This document shows positions 26,410-34,715 of a stretch of 64,000 nucleotides of DNA, one piece after another. This DNA comes from C-114 sp963745405 (lineage in GTDB: Bacteria > Chloroflexota > Limnocylindria > Limnocylindrales > CSP1-4): assembly GCA_963745405.1 (NCBI GenBank), contig CAVUWY010000002.1:1116001-1180000 (forward strand), in the 5' to 3' direction. Made by a program: the position numbers and the translations under genes. Numbering within the stretch: the stretch's first letter is position 1; the number at the start of each line of letters is the position of its first letter. A model generated the notes under the pieces. It made no database searches. It had not been told where the DNA came from and saw only the letters and a program-made list of their open reading frames with translations.

Positions 26410-28110
26410 ACGCTCTTCCGGCACCCACGACGGGTCTGGCACGGCCTCAGCGTCTTCCTTCGTTACTTCATCGGACCGGCCCTTCACCTCCCGGGCGCCG
26501 ACCGCCAGAGCGGGCCGGTGCGGATGCGGCTCGCCTTCGAGGAGCTCGGCGGCGCATGGATCAAGTTGGGCCAGATGCTGGCACTGCGCTTCGACCTCCT
26601 GCCGGCCGCCTACTGCGATGAGCTCTTCAAGCTCCTGAACCAGGTCGCGCCGTTCTCGTATGCCGAGGTCCGCGAGATCATCCGGGAGGAGCTGGGCGGC
26701 GAACCCGACTCGATCTTCCGTTCGTTCACGGCGGAGTCGTTCGCCGCGGCGTCGATCGGACAGGTCCATCACGCGGTCCTCCACAGTGGCGAGCACGTGG
26801 CGGTCAAGGTGCAGCGGCCGGGCATCCGCCAGATCCTCCAGGCGGACATCGACCTGATGTATGCCACGACCTGGATCCTCGACTGGACGCACGTATTCGG
26901 GGCGACGCGAAGCCGGGAGGTCATCGACGAGTTCGCCCGCTGGACGGCGGACGAGCTCGACTACCTCGTCGAAGCGCGCCAGGCCGTGCTCCTCTGGGAA
27001 CACGCCCGGGGCGACCGGCTGGAGCGGATCGCCCAGGTCTATCGCGACTACACGACGTCCCGGGTCCTGACGACCGAGTACATCAAGGGCATCCCGCTGG
27101 TCGACATCATGGTCGCGAAGCGGGAGGGCGACAGCGCCTACCTCGCCGAGCTCGAGGCCCACGGCCACGACCTCGACCGGATAGTCCGTCACCTCGACTG
27201 GAACATGCTCAACCAGGTCTTCGTCTTCGGCTACTTCCATGCCGATCTGCACCCGGCCAACCTCTTCGTCCTGCCCGGCGATGCCATCGGCTACGTCGAC
27301 TTCGGCATCGTCGGGCAGCTCCCGGATCGCGTCCGCGACTCACTGACGCGGTACAGCTGGCTGCTCTTTCGAGGCGATGTCGAGGCGGCGGTGCGCGAGC
27401 TCATGCGGTGGCTCGCCCCGGGTCCCATGACCGACACGGCCGCCGCCCGCTGGCAGCTCATCCGCGTCCACCAGGGCTTCCTGTACGACACCGTCGCGAG
27501 CCGCTCCCGGGTCACGTCGGCGGCTCCCGGGCCGATCCACGCGGGCACGTCGAACCCGTATTCGAAGCTCGCAGTCGACATCCTGGAGACCATCCGCCAG
27601 CACGAGCTGACGATGTCCCCGAGCATCGTCGGCTACCTCAAGATGCTGGTCACCCTCGGTACCCTTCGGCATCAGCTCGCGGTCGACTACGACCTGCCGT
27701 CGAATGTCCGCCGGTTCGCCCGCCGACTCGCCCGTCAGCAGGGTCTCTCGTGGCTGGACCCTCGGCGGACCCTCGACCGACTCTATTCCGGGGCCGCCCG
27801 GCTCCAGCGGGCGGTCGAGTTCGCCGAGTTCCTCGAGGAGCAGGAGCCGGCCATCCTCGAGGCGACGAGCTCGTTGTTCGGCTTCCGCCGCCGAGTCCGC
27901 AACGCCCGCCGCCGACTCGTTTCGCTGGGGGTGTCCGTGTTCGTCGTCGGTGCGATCCTCTACCTCGTGCTCGTATTCCCGGACGACACGCGCCGCGTGC
28001 TCCCGAATGGGATGCCCTACACGTGGGTCCACCTCGGCCTGCTGGCGTTGCTCCTGCTGCTGATCGTGACCCTTGTCAGCCACGTTCGAGGTCTCAGCCG
28101 CGACGATTGA
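26404..28110 (+). CDS. ABC1/UbiB-family atypical kinase-like membrane protein
   Basis: 568 residues. N-terminal KxGQ motif in AWIKLGQMLALRFDLLP, the Ala-rich nucleotide loop AAASIGQVHHA, the VAIK-type lysine in HVAVKVQRPGI, the catalytic region FHADLHPANLF and metal-binding YVDFGIVGQL. Two C-terminal helices (SLGVSVFVVGAILYLVLVF and LGLLALLLLLIVTLV) anchor it, as in UbiB. The family acts as an ATPase/kinase-like extractor of lipid quinone intermediates; the substrate here is unknown. GTG 26404 is the first in-frame start; no ribosome site is visible. Confidence 0.88.
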   Translation: MRTLFRHPRRVWHGLSVFLRYFIGPALHLPGADRQSGPVRMRLAFEELGGAWIKLGQMLALRFDLLPAAYCDELFKLLNQVAPFSYAEVREIIREELGGEPDSIFRSFTAESFAAASIGQVHHAVLHSGEHVAVKVQRPGIRQILQADIDLMYATTWILDWTHVFGATRSREVIDEFARWTADELDYLVEARQAVLLWEHARGDRLERIAQVYRDYTTSRVLTTEYIKGIPLVDIMVAKREGDSAYLAELEAHGHDLDRIVRHLDWNMLNQVFVFGYFHADLHPANLFVLPGDAIGYVDFGIVGQLPDRVRDSLTRYSWLLFRGDVEAAVRELMRWLAPGPMTDTAAARWQLIRVHQGFLYDTVASRSRVTSAAPGPIHAGTSNPYSKLAVDILETIRQHELTMSPSIVGYLKMLVTLGTLRHQLAVDYDLPSNVRRFARRLARQQGLSWLDPRRTLDRLYSGAARLQRAVEFAEFLEEQEPAILEATSSLFGFRRRVRNARRRLVSLGVSVFVVGAILYLVLVFPDDTRRVLPNGMPYTWVHLGLLALLLLLIVTLVSHVRGLSRDD

Positions 28111-28164
28111 TGACTCGCCGATCGATGGCTCGCGGGCGAGCGGCCGGCCGGCGGCGTGTTCGAC

Positions 28165-28812
28165 CTACCGGAGCTCGTGGGCGATGCCCACCTCGTCGAG
28201 GGCGGCCGCAAGTCGGTCCGCACCGATCGCCCCGGCGCGGATGATCGATGGGAGCAGGCCGGTGCAGTCGACGACGGTCGAGGCGACGCCCCCGGCGCTC
28301 GGGCCGCCGTCGAGGATCAGGTCGACCTCCGCGCCCAGTGACGCGGCTGCTTCGGCCGCCGTCAGGGCGGGTGGTTCGCCGGACCGGTTGGCCGATGTCG
28401 TCGGCAGCGGACCGAGGTGCCGCGCCAACGCCCGGGGTGTCGGGTGGTTCGGGACGCGGACCCCGAGGGTCTCAGTCCCGGCGGTCAGGGCCGGCGGAAG
28501 TCGGGCCGACTCCACGAGCGGCAGGACGAGCGTGAGTCCGCCCGGCCAGCCGACGCCGGCGAGGACGCCGGCGGCCGGCGGCAGCTCGACGATCCCGGCG
28601 ACCTGGTCGAGGCCGTCGACCAGCACGATGATCGCCTTCTCCGGCGGCCGTGCTTTGGCCGCGAACAGCTTCTCGACCCCGTCCGGCGTCCCTAGCGCGA
28701 CGGCCAGGCCGTAGACGGTATCGGTCGGGAGGACGACGAGGCCGCCGCCCCGGAGGGCCTCGACGGCAGCCGCCAGCCCGTCCCCGTCGTCGGGTCGGAT
28801 GACGGCGGTCAC
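28165..28812 (-). CDS. tsaC: Threonylcarbamoyl-AMP synthase (Sua5/YrdC)
   Basis: 215-residue YrdC-domain protein for threonylcarbamoyladenosine at tRNA position 37. Motifs: GGLVVLPTDTVYGLA, AAKARPPEKAIIVLV (K-x-R substrate site), WPGGLTLVLP, GVRVPNHP and PTTSANRSGEPP. It lacks the C-terminal Sua5 domain, so it is the short TsaC type. Four bases overlap with the HAD gene upstream; the cluster with prmC and prfA is a common translation-fidelity grouping. Confidence 0.92.
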   Translation of the reverse strand: MTAVIRPDDGDGLAAAVEALRGGGLVVLPTDTVYGLAVALGTPDGVEKLFAAKARPPEKAIIVLVDGLDQVAGIVELPPAAGVLAGVGWPGGLTLVLPLVESARLPPALTAGTETLGVRVPNHPTPRALARHLGPLPTTSANRSGEPPALTAAEAAASLGAEVDLILDGGPSAGGVASTVVDCTGLLPSIIRAGAIGADRLAAALDEVGIAHELR

Positions 28813-29675
28813 GACGCCACCACTCCCTCGCCGAGGACCAGGCGCTCGATCATCTGGGCGGCGCCCTCTTCGGTGACCGGCGGTGCGACGTGGCGGGCCA
28901 CCGCCAGCACCTCGGCCGGCGCCGACGGCATCGCCACCCCGTGCCCGACCGCGGCGATCATCTCGAGGTCGTTGTACTGGTCGCCGATGGCCATGACCTG
29001 GCCCATCGCGACGCCGGATCGGCGGGCGAGCCAGCGGACCGCCCGGCCCTTGGTCACCCCGGGCGCGAGGAACTCCAGGAACTGCGGGTGGCTGACGGTG
29101 ACCTCCGCCCGACCGGCGAAGAAGGTCCGCCCGTCGGCATACGCCGCCGCGACCGACGCCTCGTCCCCGGCCGCGATGATCTTCGTGACCGGATGGACGA
29201 TGGCCGAGATGAGATCAGGTACCAGTTCGGCGCGGGCCCCCATGAACCGCGAGTAGTCCTCGGCGTTCGGATCGTCGTCGCGGAGGATGAACCGCTCGAG
29301 GTGGTTGATGTGGGGGTCTAGCCCGCGGGCGCGCCCCCAGGCCACAGCGTCCCGCGCCACGTCGGCGGGCAGCGGCGAGTGGACGTGGATCCGGCCGGGT
29401 CGGGGGCCGGGATCGATGTCCCGGATGAGCCCGCCCTGGTAGGCGATGATCGGAGCCCGAAGGCCGAGTTCGACGGCGTACTGCATCGCGCTCGACGCCA
29501 TCCGACCGGTCGCGATGGCGACAACTACCCCGCGGTCGAGCGCCACCCGCACGGCCCGCTTCGTCCGCTCACCCATCACGTAGTCGCCGGTCAGGAGGGT
29601 CCCGTCGAGGTCGAGGGCGATGAGCCGGATGGGGAACAGAGGCTCGGGGGACGGGCCGAGGCTTCTGGGGGTCAC
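28809..29675 (-). CDS. HAD-superfamily (Cof-type) phosphatase
   Basis: 288 residues. HAD motif I LIALDLDGTLL with nucleophile Asp, motif II in VVAIATGRM, and motif III/IV in PGVTKGRAVRWLARR with AIGDQYNDLEMI. The cap (residues about 90-190) is of the Cof/C2B type, typical of sugar-phosphate or flavin-mononucleotide phosphatases; substrate undetermined. Start is GTG 29675, just before the motif-I strand. Lies between prmC and tsaC in the same operon. Confidence 0.85.
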   Translation of the reverse strand: MTPRSLGPSPEPLFPIRLIALDLDGTLLTGDYVMGERTKRAVRVALDRGVVVAIATGRMASSAMQYAVELGLRAPIIAYQGGLIRDIDPGPRPGRIHVHSPLPADVARDAVAWGRARGLDPHINHLERFILRDDDPNAEDYSRFMGARAELVPDLISAIVHPVTKIIAAGDEASVAAAYADGRTFFAGRAEVTVSHPQFLEFLAPGVTKGRAVRWLARRSGVAMGQVMAIGDQYNDLEMIAAVGHGVAMPSAPAEVLAVARHVAPPVTEEGAAQMIERLVLGEGVVAS

Positions 29676-29712
29676 GCCCGCGCCTCGCGGATAAGGCCCC
29701 GGCCTGTGGCCG

Positions 29713-30606
29713 TCACGCCCGCGCGATCCGGACCACCCGCGGCTGGCCGGCCAGGTCGTCGTGGGTCGTCGTCGTCCAGCCCGGCAGGAGCTCCTCGACG
29801 GCCGCCACGACCGCCTCGGCCTGGTCCGAGCCGATCTCGAGGAGGGCAGCCCCACCGGGTGCGAGCACGTCCGGCAGTCGACCGAGGAGGCGGCGGATGA
29901 CCGCCAGGCCGTCGGGCCCACCGTCGAGGGCGACCCGCGGCTCGAACGACGCGGCGATCGGCAGTCGATCGACGTCCTCGCTCGCGATGTACGGCAGGTT
30001 GGCGAGGACCAGGTCGAACGGGAACGACACGACCGGCGGCAGGAGGTCCGCCTCGATGAAGTGGAGGCGGTCGGCGACACCGTGGCCGACGGCGTTCTCC
30101 ATCGCGAGGCGGAGGGCGTCGGACGAGACGTCGGTGGCGAGGATCTCGACCTCCTGGTGGCTCCGACGGCGGCGGAGGGTCGCCATGAGGGCGACCGCGA
30201 TCGTGCCGCAGCCGGTCCCGACGTCGGCAAGGCGGAGCGGCTGGGAACCGGCCGGCCGCGGGGCGGCGATGAGCCGATCCATCACCTCGCGTTCGGCGAG
30301 CTCGACGAGGAGCTCGGTCTCCGGCCTCGGGATGAGCGCCCGATGGTCGGCCGAGAAGGCCATCCCGTAGAACTCCTTCATGCCCCGGATGTAGGCGACC
30401 GGCTCCCCGGTGGCCCGCCGCTCGAGATCCGTCTCGAAGATGGCCCGCTGCCCGTCCCCGACCGGGGCCGTCGGATAGGCCATCAGGGCCGGCCGGTCGG
30501 CCCCGATGGCCTGGGCGAGGAGGAGCTCGGCATCGAGCCGCGGACTCTCGGACCCGCTCGCGCGCAGGCGCTCGACCCCCTCGCGGAGGAGCTCCTCGAT
30601 CGTCGC
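29713..30606 (-). CDS. prmC: Release factor glutamine methyltransferase PrmC
   Basis: About 297 residues. N-terminal helical domain (ATIEELLREGVERLRASG, ESPRLDAELLLAQAIG), RGMKEFYGMAF, LIPRPETELLVELA, and SAM-binding core ADVGTGCGTIAVALMA with ILATDVSSDALRLA. It N5-methylates the GGQ glutamine of RF1 and RF2. The catalytic tetrapeptide reads NLPY (VLANLPYIAS, about residue 202) where NPPY is usual. I choose GTG 30606, preceded by GGGAGGG; ATG 30642 would add 12 residues. Directly follows prfA, its substrate gene. Confidence 0.9.
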   Translation of the reverse strand, partial: ATIEELLREGVERLRASGSESPRLDAELLLAQAIGADRPALMAYPTAPVGDGQRAIFETDLERRATGEPVAYIRGMKEFYGMAFSADHRALIPRPETELLVELAEREVMDRLIAAPRPAGSQPLRLADVGTGCGTIAVALMATLRRRRSHQEVEILATDVSSDALRLAMENAVGHGVADRLHFIEADLLPPVVSFPFDLVLANLPYIASEDVDRLPIAASFEPRVALDGGPDGLAVIRRLLGRLPDVLAPGGAALLEIGSDQAEAVVAAVEELLPGWTTTTHDDLAGQPRVVRIARA

Positions 30607-30668
30607 CACGGGGTTGGGCCCTCCCGTCCGTCGAGTCCGCATCCGGCAGGCTGCCGGGCGGTCGGCGG

Positions 30669-31772
30669 TCAGGCGGCGCCGGCCTCCACGACCGAGGCGA
30701 GGCGTTCGGCCTGGTCGGTCGTGATGAGAGCGTCGATGAGGCGGTCGAGATCGCCCTGGAGGACACCAGGCAGGTTGGAGAGGTCCATCCCGATCCGGTG
30801 GTCGGTGACCCGGTCCTGGGGGAAGTTGTAGGTCCGGATCTTCTCCGATCGATCGCCCGCCCCGACCATGCTCTTGCGGGCGGCCGAGTCGGCCTCGCGC
30901 TGGGCCGCCAGCTGGCGCTCGTACAGGCGGGAGCGGAGGACCGACATCGCCTTGGCCTTGTTCTTGTGCTGGCTCTTCTCGTCCTGGATCTCGACGACGA
31001 GCCCGGTCGGGAGGTGGGTGATGCGGACGGCCGAGTCGGTCGTGTTGACGCTCTGGCCGCCGGGCCCGGACGAGCGCTTGACCTCGATCCGGAGGTCGCG
31101 GTCCTCGTCGATCTCGATCTCGACCTCTTCCGCCTCCGGCATGACGACGACGGTCGCGGTCGAGGTGTGGATGCGGCCCGACGACTCGGTCGCCGGGATG
31201 CGCTGGACGCGGTGGACCCCGCCCTCGAACTTGAGGCGGCTGTAGGCGCCGTCGCCGTTCACCCCGAGGATCGCCTCCTTGACCCCACCGATGCCGGTCT
31301 CGTTGAGGTTGATGAGGTCGGTCTTGAATCGGTGGTTGGCGGCATAGCGGACGTACATCCGGAGCAGCTCGGCCGCGAACAGGGCGGCCTCCTCGCCGCC
31401 GGCCCCGGCCCGGATCTCCATGATCACGTCGCGGTCGTCGTTCGGGTCGCGCGGCAGGAGGAGGACCTTGAGCTCCTCGACCTGGCGTTCCTCGTCGGCG
31501 CTCAGGCGGGCGACCTCGTCATTGGCCATCGAGCGGAGCTCCTCGTCCCGCTCCGATTCGCGCATCTCGCGGGCCCCGGCCAGCTCGTGGCGGGTCGCCA
31601 GGAGGCGGCGATAGGCCTCGACGACCGGCTCGACCCGTGACAACTCCCGGCCGAGGCGGCGGATCGCATCGGGGTCGGTGCTCGTCTCGGGGCGGGCCAG
31701 CTCCTCGGTCAGGTTGTCGTACTGGCGGGCGAGGTCTTCGAGCTTCGCGTCGAGCTCGGTCGGGGCCGTCAT
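30669..31772 (-). CDS. prfA: Peptide chain release factor 1
   Basis: 367 residues. The codon-recognition tripeptide is PAT in RVQRIPATESSGRIHTS, and the peptidyl-hydrolysis motif is SSGPGGQSVNTTDSAVRIT with GGQ near residue 239. Domain I spans about residues 1-100 as a helical bundle. ATG at 31772 gives normal family length; an upstream in-frame start would add 49 residues of His/Pro-rich translation of the 21-bp repeat array, which is unlikely to be protein. Terminates at UAA/UAG and is modified by PrmC, encoded next. Confidence 0.95.
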   Translation of the reverse strand: MTAPTELDAKLEDLARQYDNLTEELARPETSTDPDAIRRLGRELSRVEPVVEAYRRLLATRHELAGAREMRESERDEELRSMANDEVARLSADEERQVEELKVLLLPRDPNDDRDVIMEIRAGAGGEEAALFAAELLRMYVRYAANHRFKTDLINLNETGIGGVKEAILGVNGDGAYSRLKFEGGVHRVQRIPATESSGRIHTSTATVVVMPEAEEVEIEIDEDRDLRIEVKRSSGPGGQSVNTTDSAVRITHLPTGLVVEIQDEKSQHKNKAKAMSVLRSRLYERQLAAQREADSAARKSMVGAGDRSEKIRTYNFPQDRVTDHRIGMDLSNLPGVLQGDLDRLIDALITTDQAERLASVVEAGAA

Positions 31773-31774
31773 CG

Positions 31775-31879
31775 GCGGGGAGTGGCGGTCGTGCGCCGGG
31801 GGGTGGCCGCCAGGTACCGGGGAGTGGCGGTCATGCGCCGGGGAGTGGCGGCCACCCGCCGTGGAGTGGCCGTCATGGT
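31775..31879. repeat. Five 21-bp tandem repeats before prfA
   Basis: Units starting near 31775, 31796, 31817, 31838 and 31859, consensus close to ccggggagtggcggtcatgc, partly degenerate. The array fills the whole gap between the DUF1385 stop and the prfA start, so it would be in the prfA leader if the two are co-transcribed. Confidence 0.8.
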
Positions 31880-32838
31880 CGCGGGGCGGCGCCCGGCTCG
31901 GCGGCTTCCTCCGCGGCACCGGGCAGGATCATCGGTTCGCTGTCCAGGTCGGCGCTGCCGGTCGGGACGGACTCGCCGTCGGCGACGAGCGCGGTCTCGA
32001 GCGAGACGATGGCGACCTCGATCATGTCGTCGGTCGGCTGGCGGGTCGTGATCATCTGGACCCAGATCCCGGGCAGGAAGAGGGCATGGACGATGGGGTT
32101 CCGGCGGTGGCGCGCGCCCCAGCGGAGCAGCTCGTAGCCGATCGCCGCGATGACCGGGATGAGGAGGATCCGGCTCAGGACCATCACGATCGGGTCCTGC
32201 CGCCCGACGAGCGAGAAGGCGAAGATCGAGAGGATCACGACGATCACGAGGAACTCGGTGCCGCAGCGTTGGTGGGCGGTCGGGTAGCGGCGGACGTTCT
32301 CGACGATGAGCGGATCGCCGGCCTCGAGGGCGTGGATCGACATGTGCTCGGCGCCGTGGTACTGGAAGACCCGCTTCACGTCACCCGCCTGGGCGATGAG
32401 CAGCAGGTAGCCGATGAACAGGCCGACCCGGATCAGGCCCTCGAGCAGGTGCTGGACGATGCCGTTCTGGACGTTGCCGGCGGTGGCACTGGCGAGGAAC
32501 AGCGGCAGGATGAAGAACACGCCGATGCCGACGCCCAGGGTGAGGATGAGCATGATCGCGATGGCGCCGCGGCCGATCTCGATGCCCTCCTCGCTCGCCG
32601 CGACCGATGCGCTGCGGACAAGCCAGCGGGTCCCGACGAACAGGGTCTCGTACAGGACGAGGAGGCCGCGGATGAGCGGCAGCTTCGAGAGGCGGTTGCC
32701 GTGGAAGCCGCTGTCGAGCCGCTCGGTCGCGGTGACGATGCGGCCGTCGGGATGGCGCAGGGCGACGGCGATCGCATCGCGACCGCGCATCATCACGCCC
32801 TCGATGAGGGCCTGGCCTCCGTACGCGTAGGCTGGCAT
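31873..32838 (-). CDS. DUF1385 membrane protein (YqhQ-like)
   Basis: 321 residues. Family signature YGGQALIEGVMMRGRDAIAVALR at the N-terminus, then about five membrane helices (GAIAIMLILTLGVGIGVFFILPLF, LLEGLIRVGLFIGYLLLIAQ), the conserved FQYHGAEHMSIHALEAGD and HQRCGTEFLVIVVILSIFAF. The family is widespread in Gram-positive and Chloroflexota bacteria, commonly next to prfA and rpmE, with unproven function. The His/Glu cluster suggests metal binding. ATG 32838. Confidence 0.9.
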   Translation of the reverse strand: MPAYAYGGQALIEGVMMRGRDAIAVALRHPDGRIVTATERLDSGFHGNRLSKLPLIRGLLVLYETLFVGTRWLVRSASVAASEEGIEIGRGAIAIMLILTLGVGIGVFFILPLFLASATAGNVQNGIVQHLLEGLIRVGLFIGYLLLIAQAGDVKRVFQYHGAEHMSIHALEAGDPLIVENVRRYPTAHQRCGTEFLVIVVILSIFAFSLVGRQDPIVMVLSRILLIPVIAAIGYELLRWGARHRRNPIVHALFLPGIWVQMITTRQPTDDMIEVAIVSLETALVADGESVPTGSADLDSEPMILPGAAEEAAEPGAAPRP

Positions 32839-32925
32839 GCCGGAAGTCTACCCGGGCCCGCCTGTCAGTCTCCCCTCGGCCGGTTCCGCGGCCGGTGCCC
32901 GCTCCCCGCTCCTCGTGCCTTGTGA

Positions 32926-32988
32926 CCCCGAGCCGCGCCGGCGGGGGCCCCGAGCCGCGCCGGCGGGGGCCCCGAGCCGCGTCGGCGG
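32926..32988. repeat. 22-bp tandem repeat, about 2.9 copies
   Basis: Two perfect copies (32926-32947 and 32948-32969), then a partial third (32970-32988) that runs into the 28-bp array. Unit ccccgagccgcgccggcggg plus gg. Confidence 0.85.
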
Positions 32989-33059
32989 CCACTTGCGTCC
33001 CACGCCGCGTCGGCGGCCACTTGCGTCCCACGCCGCGTCGGCGGCCACTTGCGTCCCAC
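32976..33059. repeat. 28-bp tandem repeat, three perfect copies
   Basis: Identical copies at 32976-33003, 33004-33031 and 33032-33059; each ends in cacttgcgtcccac. After the last copy the sequence continues gcaag, which completes a 7-bp hairpin (33048-33054 with 33058-33064). Confidence 0.9.
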
Positions 33060-33236
33060 GCAAGAACGGAACCGCCGGTCACATCGTGGCGGCCCGGATC
33101 GGCCGGCATCTTGCGTCCGGCGCAAGAACATGTGCAGCCGGGGTCGTCGCAGCACGATCCTTGCCCGGGGTGCAACCTTTCGGGCGCGGTTCGGCCGGCC
33201 CGGGCGCGTTGTTGCATGGTGGGTAAGGCCGACGCT

Positions 33237-33261
33237 ATTCCTTGCTTCTCATGCAAGGAAT
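33237..33261. repeat. Perfect 9-bp inverted repeat
   Basis: attccttgc (33237-33245) pairs with gcaaggaat (33253-33261) around a 7-base loop. It is the most AT-rich and strongest of the local TTGC/GCAA hairpins, about 55 bases past the stop of the downstream-encoded membrane protein gene, and could also serve as its terminator. Confidence 0.7.
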
Positions 33262-33315
33262 CGACCGCCGTCCCGGCGGCAGGGCCCGCGAAGGGCCGGA
33301 GGGCGCGGATCGCGC

Positions 33316-33771
33316 CTAGGACGAACCGGCACGCTCACGAGTGGGGCGGCCGGCCGCGACACCGCTGCCGATGAGCGCGCCGAACAGCACCATGCTGAGG
33401 CCGAAGATGCCGGCCATCGCGCCCGGAGTCGTCCCCCGGCCCAGGAGGACGCCGAACCCGACGACGTCGAGCGCCAGGGGGAGCAGGCCGACCACAGCGC
33501 CGGCGACGATCCCGCCGATGTATCCGCCACCGGCCTCGACGACCCGATAGCCGACCCACACGCCGTAGGAGAGGAGCAGCGGAGCGAGGACGGGCGGGAT
33601 GAAGGTCGTCTTGAGGTCGGGCCAGATCGCCTCGAGTGAGAAATGGACCATCCCCGTGATGAGGAGGCTCAACACCGGTAGGGCGATCGCCTTTATCGGA
33701 CCGGCGACCGTCGAAGCGGCTCGGTCCCCCGACCGGGCGTTGGTGTCGTGCGTCGCGAGCGAGCCTTGCAT
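33316..33771 (-). CDS. Hypothetical four-helix membrane protein
   Basis: 151 residues with about four hydrophobic segments (IALPVLSLLITGMVHFSL, LAPLLLSYGVWVGYRVV, YIGGIVAGAVVGLLPLALDV, AMAGIFGLSMVLFGALIGSG) and a basic, short C-tail. No family recognised. ATG 33771 chosen: GGAG lies eight bases upstream; GTG 33816 would add 15 residues. It is divergent from the HxlR-type regulator 140 bases away, so it is a candidate target of that regulator (inference from layout). Confidence 0.65.
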   Translation of the reverse strand: MQGSLATHDTNARSGDRAASTVAGPIKAIALPVLSLLITGMVHFSLEAIWPDLKTTFIPPVLAPLLLSYGVWVGYRVVEAGGGYIGGIVAGAVVGLLPLALDVVGFGVLLGRGTTPGAMAGIFGLSMVLFGALIGSGVAAGRPTRERAGSS

Positions 33772-33913
33772 CGTCGTGTCTCCATCGACCGGCCGGGTGG
33801 CCGGATCTGCGGTCACCTTCCAGCCGGCCGCACGTCCCGGCTAGTCCGGACTCTGGAGTTGCTCGTGCTATTTCTGCACTTGCATCCGGCCGGATCGGAG
33901 GCAGACTGGCACC

Positions 33914-34627
33914 GTGCGGTACCAGCAGATCTGTCCTGTATCACTGGCCAGCGAGGTCATCGCCGAGCGCTGGACCCCGTTGATCCTCCGCGAGATCGTC
34001 CTCTTCAACCAGACCCACTTCTCGGAGATCCAGCGGGGGGTCGGGCGGATCTCGCAGAGCCTCCTCGCCGAGCGACTACGGACGCTCGAGGCCGCCGGGA
34101 TCATCGAGCGGCGCCCGAACCGGGCCGGCCGCGGCTGGACCTATCACCCGACCGAGGCCGGGCGCGAGCTCGAGACCGTCCTCAACGAGCTCGGCATCTG
34201 GGCCCAGCACTGGATCGAGTTGCGCCGCGAGCATTGCGATCCGCCGTACCTGATGACGACGGTGCACTCCCTGCTCCAGGTCGATCGCCTGCCGGTCGAA
34301 CGCTCGATCGTCCAATTCGAGTTCACCGGCGCCCCGCAGGTCTACTGGCTCGTCCTCGCCGGTGAGGCCTCGGAGTTGTGCTTCAACGACCCCGGGCCGG
34401 AGCCAGACCTCGTCGTCACCGTCGATGAGCAGACATTCGGCGGCGTGCTCCTCGGACGGGTCCGCTACGCCGACGCCGTGGCCCGTGGCGGGGTCAGGTT
34501 CGACGGCCGTCCGGACCTGGCGAAGGCGTTCCCCGGATGGCTCGGCGTGACGAGGTACGCGAGGTACGCTTCCGTGAGGCAGCGGGAGCCGCCGCCCCTC
34601 CTGGAGCTGGCCACCTCGCCGGCGTGA
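33914..34627 (+). CDS. HxlR-family transcriptional regulator with C-terminal SCP2-like domain
   Basis: 237 residues. Winged-helix HxlR domain at about 5-100: CPVSLASEVIAERWTPLILR, the recognition region RISQSLLAERLRTLEAAGII, and the wing RAGRGWTYHPTEAGREL. Residues about 125-215 form a second domain resembling SCP2-type lipid carriers seen fused to HxlR domains, possibly a ligand sensor. GTG 33914. The gene ends in a bidirectional-looking hairpin shared with rpmE. Divergent from the four-helix membrane protein. Confidence 0.82.
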   Translation: MRYQQICPVSLASEVIAERWTPLILREIVLFNQTHFSEIQRGVGRISQSLLAERLRTLEAAGIIERRPNRAGRGWTYHPTEAGRELETVLNELGIWAQHWIELRREHCDPPYLMTTVHSLLQVDRLPVERSIVQFEFTGAPQVYWLVLAGEASELCFNDPGPEPDLVVTVDEQTFGGVLLGRVRYADAVARGGVRFDGRPDLAKAFPGWLGVTRYARYASVRQREPPPLLELATSPA

Positions 34628-34647
34628 CGTACCAGGTCTGAATCGAA

Positions 34648-34671
34648 ACGGCGGGCCCGGATGGGCCCGCC
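34648..34671 (-). terminator. Terminator of the rplU-rpmA-rpmE genes
   Basis: Perfect 10-bp stem (34648-34657 with 34662-34671), loop of four. On the minus strand it is followed by TTTCGATT, 45 bases after the rpmE stop codon. The plus-strand side lacks a T run. Confidence 0.75.
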
Positions 34672-34715
34672 GAGCGGATCTGCGATGAATGGCGGCGGCG
34701 CTGGCCGCCCCTGGG

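Larger units (their letters stand above)
32839..33315. other. Non-coding repeat and hairpin region, 477 bases
   Basis: No gene fits either strand. It holds two tandem repeat arrays (32926-32988 and 32976-33059) and a run of TTGC...GCAA inverted repeats at 33048-33064, 33109-33127, 33161-33175 (weak) and 33237-33261. It should also contain the DUF1385 promoter, which I cannot pick out. Confidence 0.75.

Noticed and set aside
31773..31919. 49-residue N-terminal extension of RF1
   Set aside because: It translates the 21-bp tandem repeats as His/Pro-rich sequence and the family begins at the ATG at 31772.
32839..33315. CRISPR array
   Set aside because: The 22- and 28-bp repeats are back to back with no spacers, and no cas gene is present in the window.
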